Assembly (NCBI RefSeq): GCF_030272615.1 | Contig: NC_081414.1 | Coordinates: 231,385,733-231,449,732 of the forward strand | Reading direction: 5' to 3' | Source: Cryptomeria japonica | Taxonomy: Eukaryota; Streptophyta; Pinopsida; Cupressales; Cupressaceae | Length of the DNA: 64,000 bases | Shown: in pieces, positions 48,642 through 59,437 of the stretch | Position numbering within the stretch: the first letter of the stretch is position 1 | Layout of the letters: each line of letters opens with the position of its first letter | Made by a program: the position numbers and the translations under genes | The notes under the pieces: generated by a model | The model's database searches: none | Told to the model about the DNA's origin: nothing | What the model saw: the letters and a program-made list of their open reading frames with translations, nothing else

Positions 48642-50216
48642 TCAAGTCTCATCAACTTCAGTGAAAATAATGTATTCATCTGGAAAAGACTCTGGATTAA
48701 GTAGGGAGAAGGGTGAAGGAGCAGCAACTAAGTGATCAGTCAACGCTTGACCTTTTATTGCCTTTTGTGAGACAAACTTAAGGCCAAACTCGGTCAACAT
48801 CATAACCCACTTAGCGAAATGTCCAGAAAGGTCAGTTTTGGAGAAAAGATGTTTAAGAGGATCAAATTTAATGATAACATGGATCCTAACATTCAAGAAA
48901 TAATGCCTCAACTTTTGGGTTGCAAAGACTAAAGCAAGGCACTGTCTTTCTATTGCAGAATATCGAACTTCGTAATCGAGTAGAGTGCAACTTATGTAAT
49001 AAACTGAGCATTCTATACCATCCTTATCACATTGTGCCAATAAGGTTGCAAGAGCTTGAGGGGAAGCAGTGGTGTATAGAAGAAAAGGCTTAGTAGGATT
49101 AGGAAGTTGAAGAATGGGAGGATTGTCCAAATAAGTTTTTAAGTCTTCGAATGCTTGACAACAATCCTCATTCCATTGGAAAGTGATATTCTTTTTAAGC
49201 AATTGTGTGAATGGAAAGGTATGATCTGCAAATTGAGAGATGAACCTATGAATAGATTGGATCTTTCCTTGCAAAATTTTTAGTTGGGAGACATTCTTAG
49301 GAGGTTTCATGTTAACAATAGCATCTATCTTCTTTGTATCCACCTCAACGCCATGATGTGAAACTATGAATCCTAATAGTTTTCCACTATCCACACCAAA
49401 AACACATTTTCGGGGATTCAAACGCATGTTATACTTACGAATTCTCTCAAAGATTTGATGAAGGATCTTAACATGATCTCTATGAAGATTGGATTTGGCT
49501 AAGATGTCATCAACACAATCTTCTAAGGTCTTATGCATATAATCATGAAAGATGAGATTCAGAGCACGCTGATAGGTCGCGCTTGTGTTTTTCAATCCAA
49601 AAGGCATCACAATCCAACAAAACATACCCCAAGGAGTAGTGAAAGCGGTTTTATATTGATCTTGGGGATTGATGAAGATTTTATTAAATACTGAGAAACC
49701 ACCCATAAAGGATAATAAAGCATGCCCTGCTTTCAAATCTACTATCATATCAATAATCGGGAGAGGAAAATCATCCTTTAAAGAGGCCTTGTTCAAATCA
49801 CAAAAATCAGTACACATCCTAATCTCATTTTCAGCCTTAGCCACAACCACAATGTTTGAAATCCATGGGGAATAATCGATAGGGCGAATGAATCCAACAT
49901 CCAACAATTTCTCAATCTCAGCTTTAACAAGTAATGCCACTTTAGGGTGAATCTTTCAAATCTTTTGCTTCACAGGTTTAGCATCAGGGATTAGGAAAAT
50001 GTTATGAGTGACAATCTTAGGATCTACACCAGGCATGTCAGAATATATCCAAGAAAAGATCTCAAGGAATTCATCTAACAACTCAGCATACTGTTTTTGC
50101 TCTTCTTTGTCAAGACATTTCCCTATCTTGATGATTTTATCTTCAACACAAGGATCCATCTTGATATCAATGGTGTCATTTATTAAGAGATTTCTTTGTT
50201 TAGGGACATCTCTCAA
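48642..50216 (-). pseudogene. Element B reverse transcriptase and primary RNase H
   Basis: The 432-residue frame 49940-48642 is a Gypsy reverse transcriptase (FIRPIDYSPWISNIVVV, FCDLNKASLKDDFPLP, MPFGLKNTSATYQRAL). It ends in a primary RNase H with YTTASPQALATLL, where the usual catalytic Asp is absent. The reverse-transcriptase metal motif reads CVDD instead of YVDD. The frame at 50216-49956 holds the segment just upstream (LFLIPDAKPVKQKI end) and is separated by a stop. No other break is seen in reverse transcriptase. Confidence 0.88.
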
Positions 50217-50225
50217 TTGAGGAAA

Positions 50226-51010
50226 TTATTTAGCTATCTCATTGTTATTCCTTTCTTTCCCAAAGTAATCTTCCACATTTAAACAATAGGGAAAACTGCG
50301 GTTATGGTGATAATGAGGAAGGTTGTCATAAGCTCCCAAGAATTCAACTAAGGAATCATCGGTAGAAAAAAAATCCAAAGAAAAGACACAAGAAGGGTCA
50401 TGGTCAATATATTCTGGATATTTTGGTGAGAGAGAAGCATAAATGACATTAACAGTAATAGATGGTCTCTTAGAGGCTTTAGTACGCTTGAAAGGATCAT
50501 AACCAAGCCCAAATGTCAACGAAATTTGTTTTCCAAGGGAACCTTAATTCCTTGTTCTTGAGCACAACATCCTTTTCCATTATATCCACAACCAGCTAGG
50601 ATGTGAAAACCAAGACCATAAAGGTTAGTCATTTCCAAAGAAGAAGGAGGATTTTCAAAAAGTGAAGGATCAAAATCCTCTAGACCAAAAACTAAGGGAG
50701 ATGAAATCTGAGAAGTCGCCACAAAGTTATTACTCAATGGCCCAGAAAAAGTAGAATGCTTTTTAGGCTCTTCTTCTTCTTTCTTCTTTTCGACCTTAGG
50801 TTCTCTCGAGGGAATTGTGTATTCTCCTACGAAAGTAGGATTGAAATCTAGGGATCCCCAATCATCTTCTGTAAGAGTCTTCTCAGGGGAGAAAGTATTC
50901 TCAATCATAGAGTCGGGCTGAGAAGACTCTTCCTCAAGAACCTTAGGTCCACTTGAGGAAGCATCGGGGATCAATCCAGATATAGGAGACAGGTTTGATG
51001 AACTAGTCAC
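50226..51010 (-). pseudogene. Element B linker between protease and reverse transcriptase
   Basis: Two frames (51010-50516 and 50519-50226) that overlap by 4 bp have acidic, Ser/Pro-rich sequence typical of the Tat spacer. The phrases YGLGFHILAGCGYNGKGCCAQ and LGYDPFKRTK occur where a G-patch-like segment is common in such elements. No enzyme motif is present. Confidence 0.55.
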
Positions 51011-51103
51011 ACTAATCAGAGTAGAATCTTTAGAGGAATTATCTAAGATAGTTGGGGAAGAATTGACTGAAGAGGATTTAGAACTTGATGTTTGTAAACA
51101 AGC

Positions 51104-52479
51104 CTAGAATCTTGCGTCACCTAACAAGGTGTATGTTGTATTGTTGTGAATGAATTTGATTTTCCTGTGCAATGTAGAGGGAACAACTTGCATGATATGA
51201 ATCCAAGGTCTCCCTAGCAACAAGTTGTATGTCAACTCTCTAGACACGAAATGGATAGGAGTGGGTAAAATAATAGGAGCTACCTTAACAGGCAAGGTGA
51301 TGATACCTAGTGAAGATTTAGTAACATTATCGAAGCCACAGATGGTGAGATAATTGGGCTTAATAAGAGATGTATCAACATTGATCTTATGCAACAAGTT
51401 AATGCTACAAACATTAAGGCCAAAACCATTGTCCACTAATGTTTGCCTTATCGCACTATCATTTATGATAACCATAATCATTAAGGGATCATATTGTTGT
51501 TGAGCTTCACGAGAAGGCAACTCATCTTGTGTAAACAAAATCTGAGCCTTGGGTGTTGTAATAGAGTGAATCAAGGAAGCCATATTATTGGATGTCACTG
51601 CAGGTGGGACATTCAATATTTTCAAGGCATCTTGTAGCATTCCATGATGAGTCGAGGAAGTTTGAAGCAAATCCCAAAGGGATATCTTGGTAGGAATAGC
51701 TTTAAGTTGTTTGACGAGATCATATTCCTTACCAAGGGTTTCTAAAATGCGAGGTGCTTGAGGAAGAATTAATTGAGGATCAGGTAGAGGAGTCAGAACA
51801 ATTGAAGGAGGGTTAGGTTGCGTATTGTTTCTCATGTTATAGGTATGGTCAACTGCATTATAAATCTCCTTAGTTAGTTGTCTATCATATCTATAAGGAC
51901 TCTTAGTGGGATTCCTTCCTTGAACCGTAATGATAGGTTTGTTTGGAGTTCTAAAGGAATCATGACTATATCCACCTTGAACCGTGAAAAGGGGTTGATT
52001 AGGAAGAGGTGAAGTTGGAGAAGGACAAGCACCTTGGACAACAAAAAGAGGTTTGCTATGTTCATTCACATTGATAATATTGATTAAAATTTTAGATGAA
52101 TTATTCTTGTTTGAAAGATTAAGCAAAGACATAAAGTCATCAAGTGCATCATCCAATAAAGCATGGTCATAATGATTGAAAGGCTTATCTTTGGACTTAA
52201 AGGAGACATAAAATCATGGGAATAAAATATGGTGCTAGATCTAGTGGAGGAGTTGATAGGAATGTACCCATGAGAGGGATCATTTGACTTATCTTTCTCA
52301 TCACCATGAAATGGCATAGTAACAAGGTTGATCAATTTTTGGAAAAATGAGGGTTTAGAAGGCTTAGGGTTCAAAAACTCATCTAGAGCTTCATCTAATT
52401 CATCCTTACTAAACTCATAATAAAAAAAATTGTATACATCATCAAAAGCATGAACATCTTGCAAATAGAAATCTGACAT
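51104..52479 (-). pseudogene. Element B 5' ORF with protease
   Basis: Two overlapping frames are present. 52479-52084 is acidic and unrecognised. 52156-51104 carries a Pro-rich region, then LVKQLKAIPTKISLWDLLQT, the segment that normally follows gag. The protease follows, with TLVDNGFGLNVCSINLL (D-N-G, a variant common in Tat proteases) and LGRPWIH. A capsid-type gag with its conserved Trp/Leu helices is not present between the primer site (52641) and this region, so the 5' part of gag appears deleted. Confidence 0.7.
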
Positions 52480-52640
52480 TCTGAAATGAAAATTGCATGA
52501 AATTTAAACACATAATGCAAGGAAAATAAAAGAAACCTATCTCCTTGTTTTTTTTTGTTTTTTTTTTTTAATGTTTTAAAATCAAATGAAATAAATTAGA
52601 TCTAGATCTAATAATACAATGCAATGAGAATGAAATTGGA

Positions 52641-52658
52641 TTCACGTCGGGTTCACCA
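52641..52658 (-). other. Element B primer binding site
   Basis: TGGTGAACCCGACGTGAA on the minus strand, four bases after the 5' LTR. Its TGG start fits a tRNA 3' CCA end. I do not assign the tRNA. Confidence 0.55.
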
Positions 52659-52662
52659 AAGA

Positions 52663-54190
52663 TGTGTAGGGGAAAAAGTGAGACTAAGTATGGAAACCCT
52701 AATCCCACTCTCATACACACTCATGGAATATGAAAGAGCCCAGGGAGGTAATAAATGTTGGCTACTTCTTATGAGAAAGAGAGAGTTGTGGATTACCTCT
52801 TAGGTTTTCTAATCCTTTTCTGTAAATGGGAGAGAGGAATGATGCAAAATGCAATCTAACCTAGAAAGCAAGTAAGCAAGCAAACCCTAATCTGAGAATG
52901 AAGATCAAAGAACAACTGATAGAGTGCTACAAAGTACAGATCACAAGGAAAAACCAGAGGTGTACCTATGTCTAAAATATGAGCATAAATGTCTGGTACC
53001 AAGGTGCCACACCACTGTCCTGATTGTGCAATTCTGGAGCTGCAACTGACAAGAGGGATTCCAGAGCCTGCAAAGTGTTGTTCTGCCAAGTCCTGCTGAC
53101 AGAGGGTTGGACCATGGCACCATGCCACTGTCCTGGGAAGGAACAGGGTGCCACATCCCTGTCCTTGGGGTTTCATCCAATATCTGCAACCCAAAACTGT
53201 CCTTATGTGCTCTTCCGGTCCCGAAACTTCCAACAACGCTCGTATCCAAAAATGTACCTGAAGTTGAAAAAATAGAGTTTGGGTGGCTATATAGGGTTTT
53301 GCCTTAGTCAAACCCCCGTGTTGGTGATTTTCACCTCCATGAATAGTCAATAATGTACTGAAAATGAGTGTGCAAGATCCTAAGAATGAAAGTAAATAAC
53401 CTAGAGCAACCCTAAAGAGTAAACCCTAATTGCTTATAATTGACAAAGTAAATGCTCTAAATCCACAATGCAAAGTGATATAAAGCATGAATGTGAATCA
53501 AAATGAAGCTTATGCAAAGACATGAAAACAACATGAAACCATACCCAACCCCAAGGGAGAGGTACAAGCCAATCGTCAGTCAGTGATCTCCTATTGTTCT
53601 TCTATATCTTCAAAATCCCCCAATTGATAAAATGATGCTTGATGAATGTTTGATGGATGAATGTTGAATTTTGTTGAAGACTTCAAAGATCTACTCTTTC
53701 GCTGCAAAGAAGGCTCTAATACTCCAAAAACCTGCTCTTAGATTCTTAGAAGAAGACCCCTTCAAATGAAGAAAGAGAGCTCTTAAGTATGAAACCCTAG
53801 ATCTTAATTTCATGTTTAGGCCGACCTAGGATTTGAATTTCCTGCTGATATTTTGGGGTTAAGGATTATTATATCATAGGATTGTGCTCCCAAAATTTCG
53901 GGGAAAAATTCACAGACCATGTGTGTTCCCACCACAGTCCGACCAACTTTTCACCAACTTGTCGAGGTCGTTAGATATGATGATATTAGAGCGCATTCCA
54001 AAGTTACAACTAATCTCGAGATGTTTTGATATGCGAAATCAGACTTAAATGGTCAAAAGAAGACATAATTAGGGTTTATGGTTAAATTATTCATTGGAGA
54101 AATACAAGATGCAAGACACACTAAGGCGGGTGCTAACCTAAGTGTGAAATTGTACCACCCTAGCAAGTGTGTACAATTTACGACACTACA
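52663..54190 (-). repeat. Element B 5' LTR
   Basis: TGTGTAGGGGAAAAAG ... GACACTACA on the plus strand. It pairs with 43714-45373. The overlapping small frames at 52856-53350 lie in both orientations of LTR sequence and are not genes. Confidence 0.87.
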
Positions 54191-54195
54191 ATCAT

Positions 54196-54898
54196 ATCTA
54201 AGCAAACAACTTATATTTGATGATAGTTTACATTATTAAAAAATATATGTAGCCTTTATACATACTTGGATACATTTACATAGACATTCTATTCACACAT
54301 TTATACCTACACCTATTTAGATAGTATGCTACATAAATGAACAAAGGGGTGGACATTAATGGTAACCTAAAAATTTGTTATGCTAAATTTATTTCATAAA
54401 ATATTTGTGTGGCAAAATGTTTCAAGAAACCTAGTCTTCAAAATCTAAAGATGATTTTCCTTGAGGTTGTGGCCTTCCCATGTGTTGCTCAATATTTAAT
54501 AAAAGAGGGGGTAAATCAAGGTTAAGTGTTGATATTGTCAAAGTACCTCTCTTATGGAGAGTTACATAAGTAGGTTCATAGTTTCTAAGAAAAGGTAAAT
54601 TGGGCTTAATTACTCCACATATGCCTCTATGCTATAATAAATCAATTTAGTTTTTGTTTTTTTTGGATTAGATTCTTATTCTTGATTATGGGAGGAAATT
54701 GTAATATGTTGTGTTAATAAGTAAGGTTTGGTTGAATAGTAGTTCTTCTTGAAACTAGGACAACCTCTTTAAACCTTGAAGAACATGGAAATGAAATCCT
54801 ACAATATTTTTGACAAATAGGGTGTCATTGGAATTAAGAGTTGGTTTCCCTTACATCATTTCTAGTAAGGCTAAAATTAAAGAAAAATTAGTAAAGTC
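54196..54898. other. Remnant of the older insertion target between B and D
   Basis: About 700 bp of AT-rich DNA bounded by the imperfect B duplication and D's TATTG. No gene, repeat partner or motif was found. Confidence 0.5.
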
Positions 54899-54903
54899 TA
54901 TTG

Positions 54904-55713
54904 TGTTAGGGTTCCCACAGATACTGAGAGGGGGGGGTGAATCAGTATCTATCTGGTATTCAAATTTTCTTAAGTTAAAACATGCAAAACATAAAGTAGC
55001 AGAGTACCGGTATGCAAGAATTAATGTAATAAACAAAATCAAAAACATCCACATGAAAAGAACACCATAACACAAGATGTTTAATGAGGAAACCCGGTGT
55101 GGGAAAAACCTCGGTGGGATTTGTGACCCACAATATTCACTTACTGGCCAATAAGAGAATATTACTTACAATAGGGGCCTCCACATGCAGGAAGGCCAAT
55201 TGCCTAGAGCTCAATGCTCAATGAGAAGTCACACTAACTTACAATGAAGATTATACTAATCCAATGATCTGTACTACTTTATAATAGCATCTCCAATGCC
55301 AGATTTAGTACCGGTTCTAACTCTGTTCTTTACATATACCCTTGACCTATAATTCACACATTAGGTCTGCCTAATAATTTTCCTTTTTGTTCGCTTCATT
55401 ACACTTACAAATGTCTACAATGATCTCTTTTATATACAAGAGTCATTTTACAATTTTCCAAGTCGGCTTGCAATAATAATCAAAATATTACATATCAAAA
55501 ATCCTATTGGCCTCTGTGTCGGTATACATCTTTTCTTCTGTGTCAGTGCCAGTGCTGGTGTAGAGTGATCTTGTTGATGCCGATGCACTGTCTTGCTTGA
55601 ATAATGCTTTGTCGGTATGATGTCTTGCCGGTGCCATAGGATTGCAAGGTTGCCATCAATGACAGAACCTTCAATCACACAAAATGTCTCATTGGAGTGT
55701 CCATATGCCAACA
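54904..55713 (-). repeat. D 3' LTR
   Basis: TGTTAGGGTTCCCAC ... CCATATGCCAACA on the plus strand. It matches 60664-61473 without a visible length change. An expanded G run is present at about 54930-54937. Confidence 0.92.
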
Positions 55714-55867
55714 ATCTCCCCCTTTGGCATTGATGGCAACACTCATGAGAAATTTCAAAAAGGTGTCCAAAAAGTGTAGACCAAAAAATTTACCAAAAAT
55801 ATGAAGGGCTCCCCCTGAGCATATGATTCCTATCTTTGAACTTTCTATTCCTACTACTCCCCCTTTG
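55714..55867 (-). repeat. D polypurine tract array
   Basis: Three tracts on the minus strand: AAAGGGGGAGAT abutting the LTR (55714-55725), CAGGGGGAG (55809-55817) and CAAAGGGGGAG (55857-55867). The phrase GCCATCAATGC(C/A)AAAGGGGGAGAT before the LTR is shared with C2. Confidence 0.85.
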
Positions 55868-55928
55868 GCATCAATGACAAAGGTTGTCAAGATGTTAGTA
55901 GAGTTTGTAGTTATACTGGTCCATATCC

Positions 55929-58900
55929 TCAACCTTGTAGTTGGGTAGTTATTATCTGAAAAAGATCGCCCAAAATTAAGTTTATACTATCCATAAACTT
56001 TTTGCTATCTTTTATTGTTGTTTTAGTCCTCTTCACAGTACCAGTGAGATGCTACAATTGTTCTGCCGGTGTTTTACTTCCCGGTGTTAATGCCTCTGAG
56101 ATTTCCTTTCGTAGAGATGCTAGATAGTCCAATCTTGGACTCAGTATAGATCTCAAGTTTTTTGCCTTGTTTATTATTGTCTCTTTCTCTTTCTCCTGTT
56201 TAAGTAATTCTGCCTCAAAATTTGCTAACTTATCTTCAAAAACAGATAGTGAATCCGGTGAGTTGACAAAATTGTCTGCAAGCTTGTTTATCTCTTCCTG
56301 TGTCTTGCATATTTTCTTGTCAATATCTATAGTCAGGAAGTTTGTTTTGCATGTGTCTTTATACAGGTTTTTATACTCTTTTCAAAAACTACACAGTTCC
56401 AGTAGAAGTGTGTCAAAGTCTCTGTTACACTTCTTAATTTCTTCCTCAAAGAATTTCTGTTTCTCCTTTTCTACAATGTACTTTACAGATTCTTCCTTTA
56501 TTTTCTCAATATTTCTAGAAATGTATTTACATAATGTATCCAACTATCCTAAAGAATCTTTATTATCTATATTACAATCAGGAGCAATTATCTTCAAAAT
56601 TGGTATTGAATCATCTATTGCTTTGTAAACTTGTGAACTATAGTTAGTTATTTTCTTGATGGATTCAAGTAATACCTCAGTCACATTTGTTGACTTTGAT
56701 GGTGACCCAACAAACTGAGTACCGATGGAAGTGACCATGCTTGTATTGACCTCTGGCAGGTTAGTTTGTGTCTGCATTTCCTTTAGCACTGGTTTTCCTG
56801 CTTCATTGCTTACTGGTGGCATCTGTTCTGGAGCCTTTAGCTCTGTCGGTTTCTCTGTTTGTGCCTCAGATTCAATGTTTTTCCTTATATCCTCTACCGG
56901 TTGCTCTGTATTTCCTGTTACTAGAGGCTCTTTAGCCATATCTGATTTTTCACTTGTGTCTTTATCAACTGTTATGTTGATCTTTTGGGTATCAACATTT
57001 ATAGTGAATAGGACTTCACGATTTGTATTGCTATCCTCTGCACCCATGCTTTTAGTTGCTGGTTGGTTTTCAGGGATTGTAATTTTTACAAGTGGAGGTA
57101 GGTTATCTTTAACCTTTATGCATGGAGGTCCACCAATTTTCCCTTTCCCTTTGTCCTTATCCTTCTGATATACCTTAATAGGCTAGGGATTCCTATATTC
57201 TTCTTGTTTCTCTTTTTCAACCAAAAATATGTCCCAACCATCTTCTGTTTCCTCTGAAACTTTTGTAACTCTACCTGCCATCAGTGAAATATGCTGGTGT
57301 GCAGTGGAAAAAACTATCCGGTTAGCTTGAGCTATCATATTATCAATTTCTTTTGGGGAGTTTACTGGATATACAGCAAGTAGTTTTTCTATTTTTATTT
57401 TCTTGTCCAGTTCAATTACTCCTTGCCTTTTGGCCTCAAGTCTTTTGTATAAGTCATCAGGAATTTCATTTATGACTTCCATCAATTTTTTTTTGAACAT
57501 GTCCATGTGTAATATTACACTCTCCTCAACTTGCCCTTTCTCATCAGCCGATAGGGTGTCATAAATTTTCCCTATGTTCTTTAGTTTTCCTTCCTCTGTG
57601 ATCTCATTTAACAAAATGTCTAGAGGTGCCAAGTTAGTTTTTGCCTTTTTCTTTTTCTTAGGGGTCAGCTTCTTTTTAGGTGTGACCTTTCTGATCGGAG
57701 ATCTCACAGCTTGTTGCTTCTGCCTCGTCCTTCTAGGTGAAGGAGTGGTTTCCGGTGAGGGATCTCTTTTCCTAACAACTCTTTTAAAGGTTGCTGGCAT
57801 GTCTCCTTCTGAAGAAGTACCTACCGGTGATAGATGAGCTTTAGGTTGTGGGGTTGCCAACTCATCTTCAGTTATGCCAGTTTTCTTTAATACATCTTCC
57901 TTAATGGCTTTTGCTTGTCTGGATCCTTTTCTCACAAATGCTTCTACCTTCTTCACTCTTTTCTTGGACTGTATTTATTTTTCTATTATTTCAACACTAC
58001 CAAATGCTTCCTCCTTAGGTTCATTGGGGGCTTCCAGAAATGCTTTGGCATAAGTTTCAACTATGTGGTCATCTGTCTCATAGCCCATTTCTGTTACCCA
58101 AATTGTCCTTGGGATGATTGCTTCCATCCATATTTCATCCTTTTTGATAACAAAGCATATATCATCTTTGTATTTATCTACAATTTCCTGAGATAACCTT
58201 GTCCTTTTCTTCATTTTTGTCTTTAGTGCTTGGAAAAAGTCATGAATGTTGTTTTCCTTATTCTCACCCATGGTATTGAACAGTTCTGTCAGTTGCTTTC
58301 CTACCGGTATGTCATATCTAAGTTCTTTATATCCTATACCGGAAACTTGTTTTGTTATATGAAGCATTAGACACACTAATAGATTTCCAAATCTGAAGGT
58401 TCCTTTCTTATCCTTCTTTATCTTTCCAAGGTTGTCTATCAGTTCATCCTTTAACCATTCACAGATGTCAATTTTTGCATTGTCTGTTATCATGTCATAA
58501 GCACTCTTAATGCATAAACTTGAAACTGAGTTAAGTCTATTGGCATGAGTGGCTTTGTAACCTAATATCATGCTTATGAATCTTACAGTTGTATCCTTTA
58601 CATCTTTAACCCTTAATGATCTTTTATCAAATGTTGCACCTGTTAGGTCTATGACTAAATCATTTGAGACTTTCTTGTTTTTGTCTGGTATTTTACCGGT
58701 GGCCGGTAACCCTGTGACAACCTTTACCGCTTGCTTGGTGATCTTATGAATTGCATCTAACCAAAAAAATTCTCCATGAACTTTGCTTAACACTATCCTA
58801 ATCACATCCTTAGGAAATTCAGGAATGCTAAGGATTTTTGTGAATCCTAGGCTTTCAATGATTTTGTGTTCAGCTTTGACATTGCCACTATCATCACATA

Positions 58901-59135
58901 TCTCGGTTTTGTACATGGTTTTGATTTCCTCATCTCTTAACTCTTCAATATTGCAGTGAATATACATTCTAGGGTCTTCAGCATATACAACACCTTTGGG
59001 GATTTGAGAAAATGCACCTAAGGTATCATCCTTCTTTGCTATTTTGGGGACCAACTAAAATACGAGCCTAGGTCTTTTAATTACTTTCACAACAATAAGG
59101 TTCGCTATGTATTCGATTGTAGAGGTGGATGTCAT
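55929..59135 (-). pseudogene. D ORF2: 1069-codon reading frame of unknown function, broken only by nonsense codons
   Basis: From the ATG at 59135 to the TGA at 55931-55929, one frame can be followed without any shift. It is interrupted by TAG 59057-59055, a TAA at about 57977-57975, TAG 57185-57183, TAG 56546-56544, TGA 56384-56382 and TAG 56054-56052. Residues about 27-385 form a compact domain with FFWLDAIHKITKQAVKVVTG, a SLRVKDVKDTTVRFISMILG segment, and KKRTRLSQEIVDKYKDDICF. A Lys-rich, probably nuclear-targeting stretch follows (TPKKKLTPKKKKKAK, near 57655). An acidic Pro/Thr-rich region comes next, then a C-terminal coiled-coil-like part (EKEKQKFFEEEIKKC, later KLANFEAELLKQEKEKE). No enzyme motif was recognised. 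The tail recalls the coiled coils of Sirevirus envelope-like ORFs, but this is not evidence enough to call it so. Confidence 0.7.
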
Positions 59136-59437
59136 GATAAAATACCTTTTTTTGTCTTGGATGGATGATTGCTTGGAGTGTGCTTGCTTCTTGCTCGAAA
59201 TGCCTTAGCTCATAAATCTTTGCGCTCTCTGAAAGTTTGAAATTACGGTGAAATGAAATGGAGCCAAAACCTTATTTTATAAAGTCTTTTTTGCTACCTA
59301 CCACATTAATTGAATGTCGATTATGTATTCACTTAACTTTATTTGCCGGTAATAAGTGATTTTCAATTTCTTTTCTCTAACCAAGGGAATAATAGCACAT
59401 GTGTCATTAGATTGCCAAACCCTCAAGACAATTTTCT

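Larger units (their letters stand above)
43714..54190 (-). mobile_element. Element B: Ty3/Gypsy (Tat-like) retrotransposon, 10.5 kb, carrying an antisense plant-mobile-domain gene
   Basis: LTRs 43714-45373 and 52663-54190 (TGTGTAGGGG ... ACA) flank a minus-strand protease, reverse transcriptase, RNase H and second RNase H. The flanks GTCAT (43709-43713) and ATCAT (54191-54195) differ by one base and look like a decayed target duplication. No gag capsid region and no integrase core were found. Between the pre-integrase zinc-binding region and the 3' LTR lies a plus-strand gene fragment with a plant mobile domain. Confidence 0.87.

Noticed and set aside
52856-53350. Several overlapping frames of 60-164 codons
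   Set aside because: They lie in the element B LTR in both orientations; the paired LTR carries the same sequence with different breaks.
56167-57168. Plus-strand frames rich in Ser/Phe opposite D ORF2
   Set aside because: They are antisense to the long minus-strand frame, which has consistent codon structure across 3.2 kb.
55929-59135. Calling D ORF2 a Sirevirus envelope protein
   Set aside because: The C-terminal coiled coil is suggestive, but no signal peptide, transmembrane segment or envelope motif was seen.
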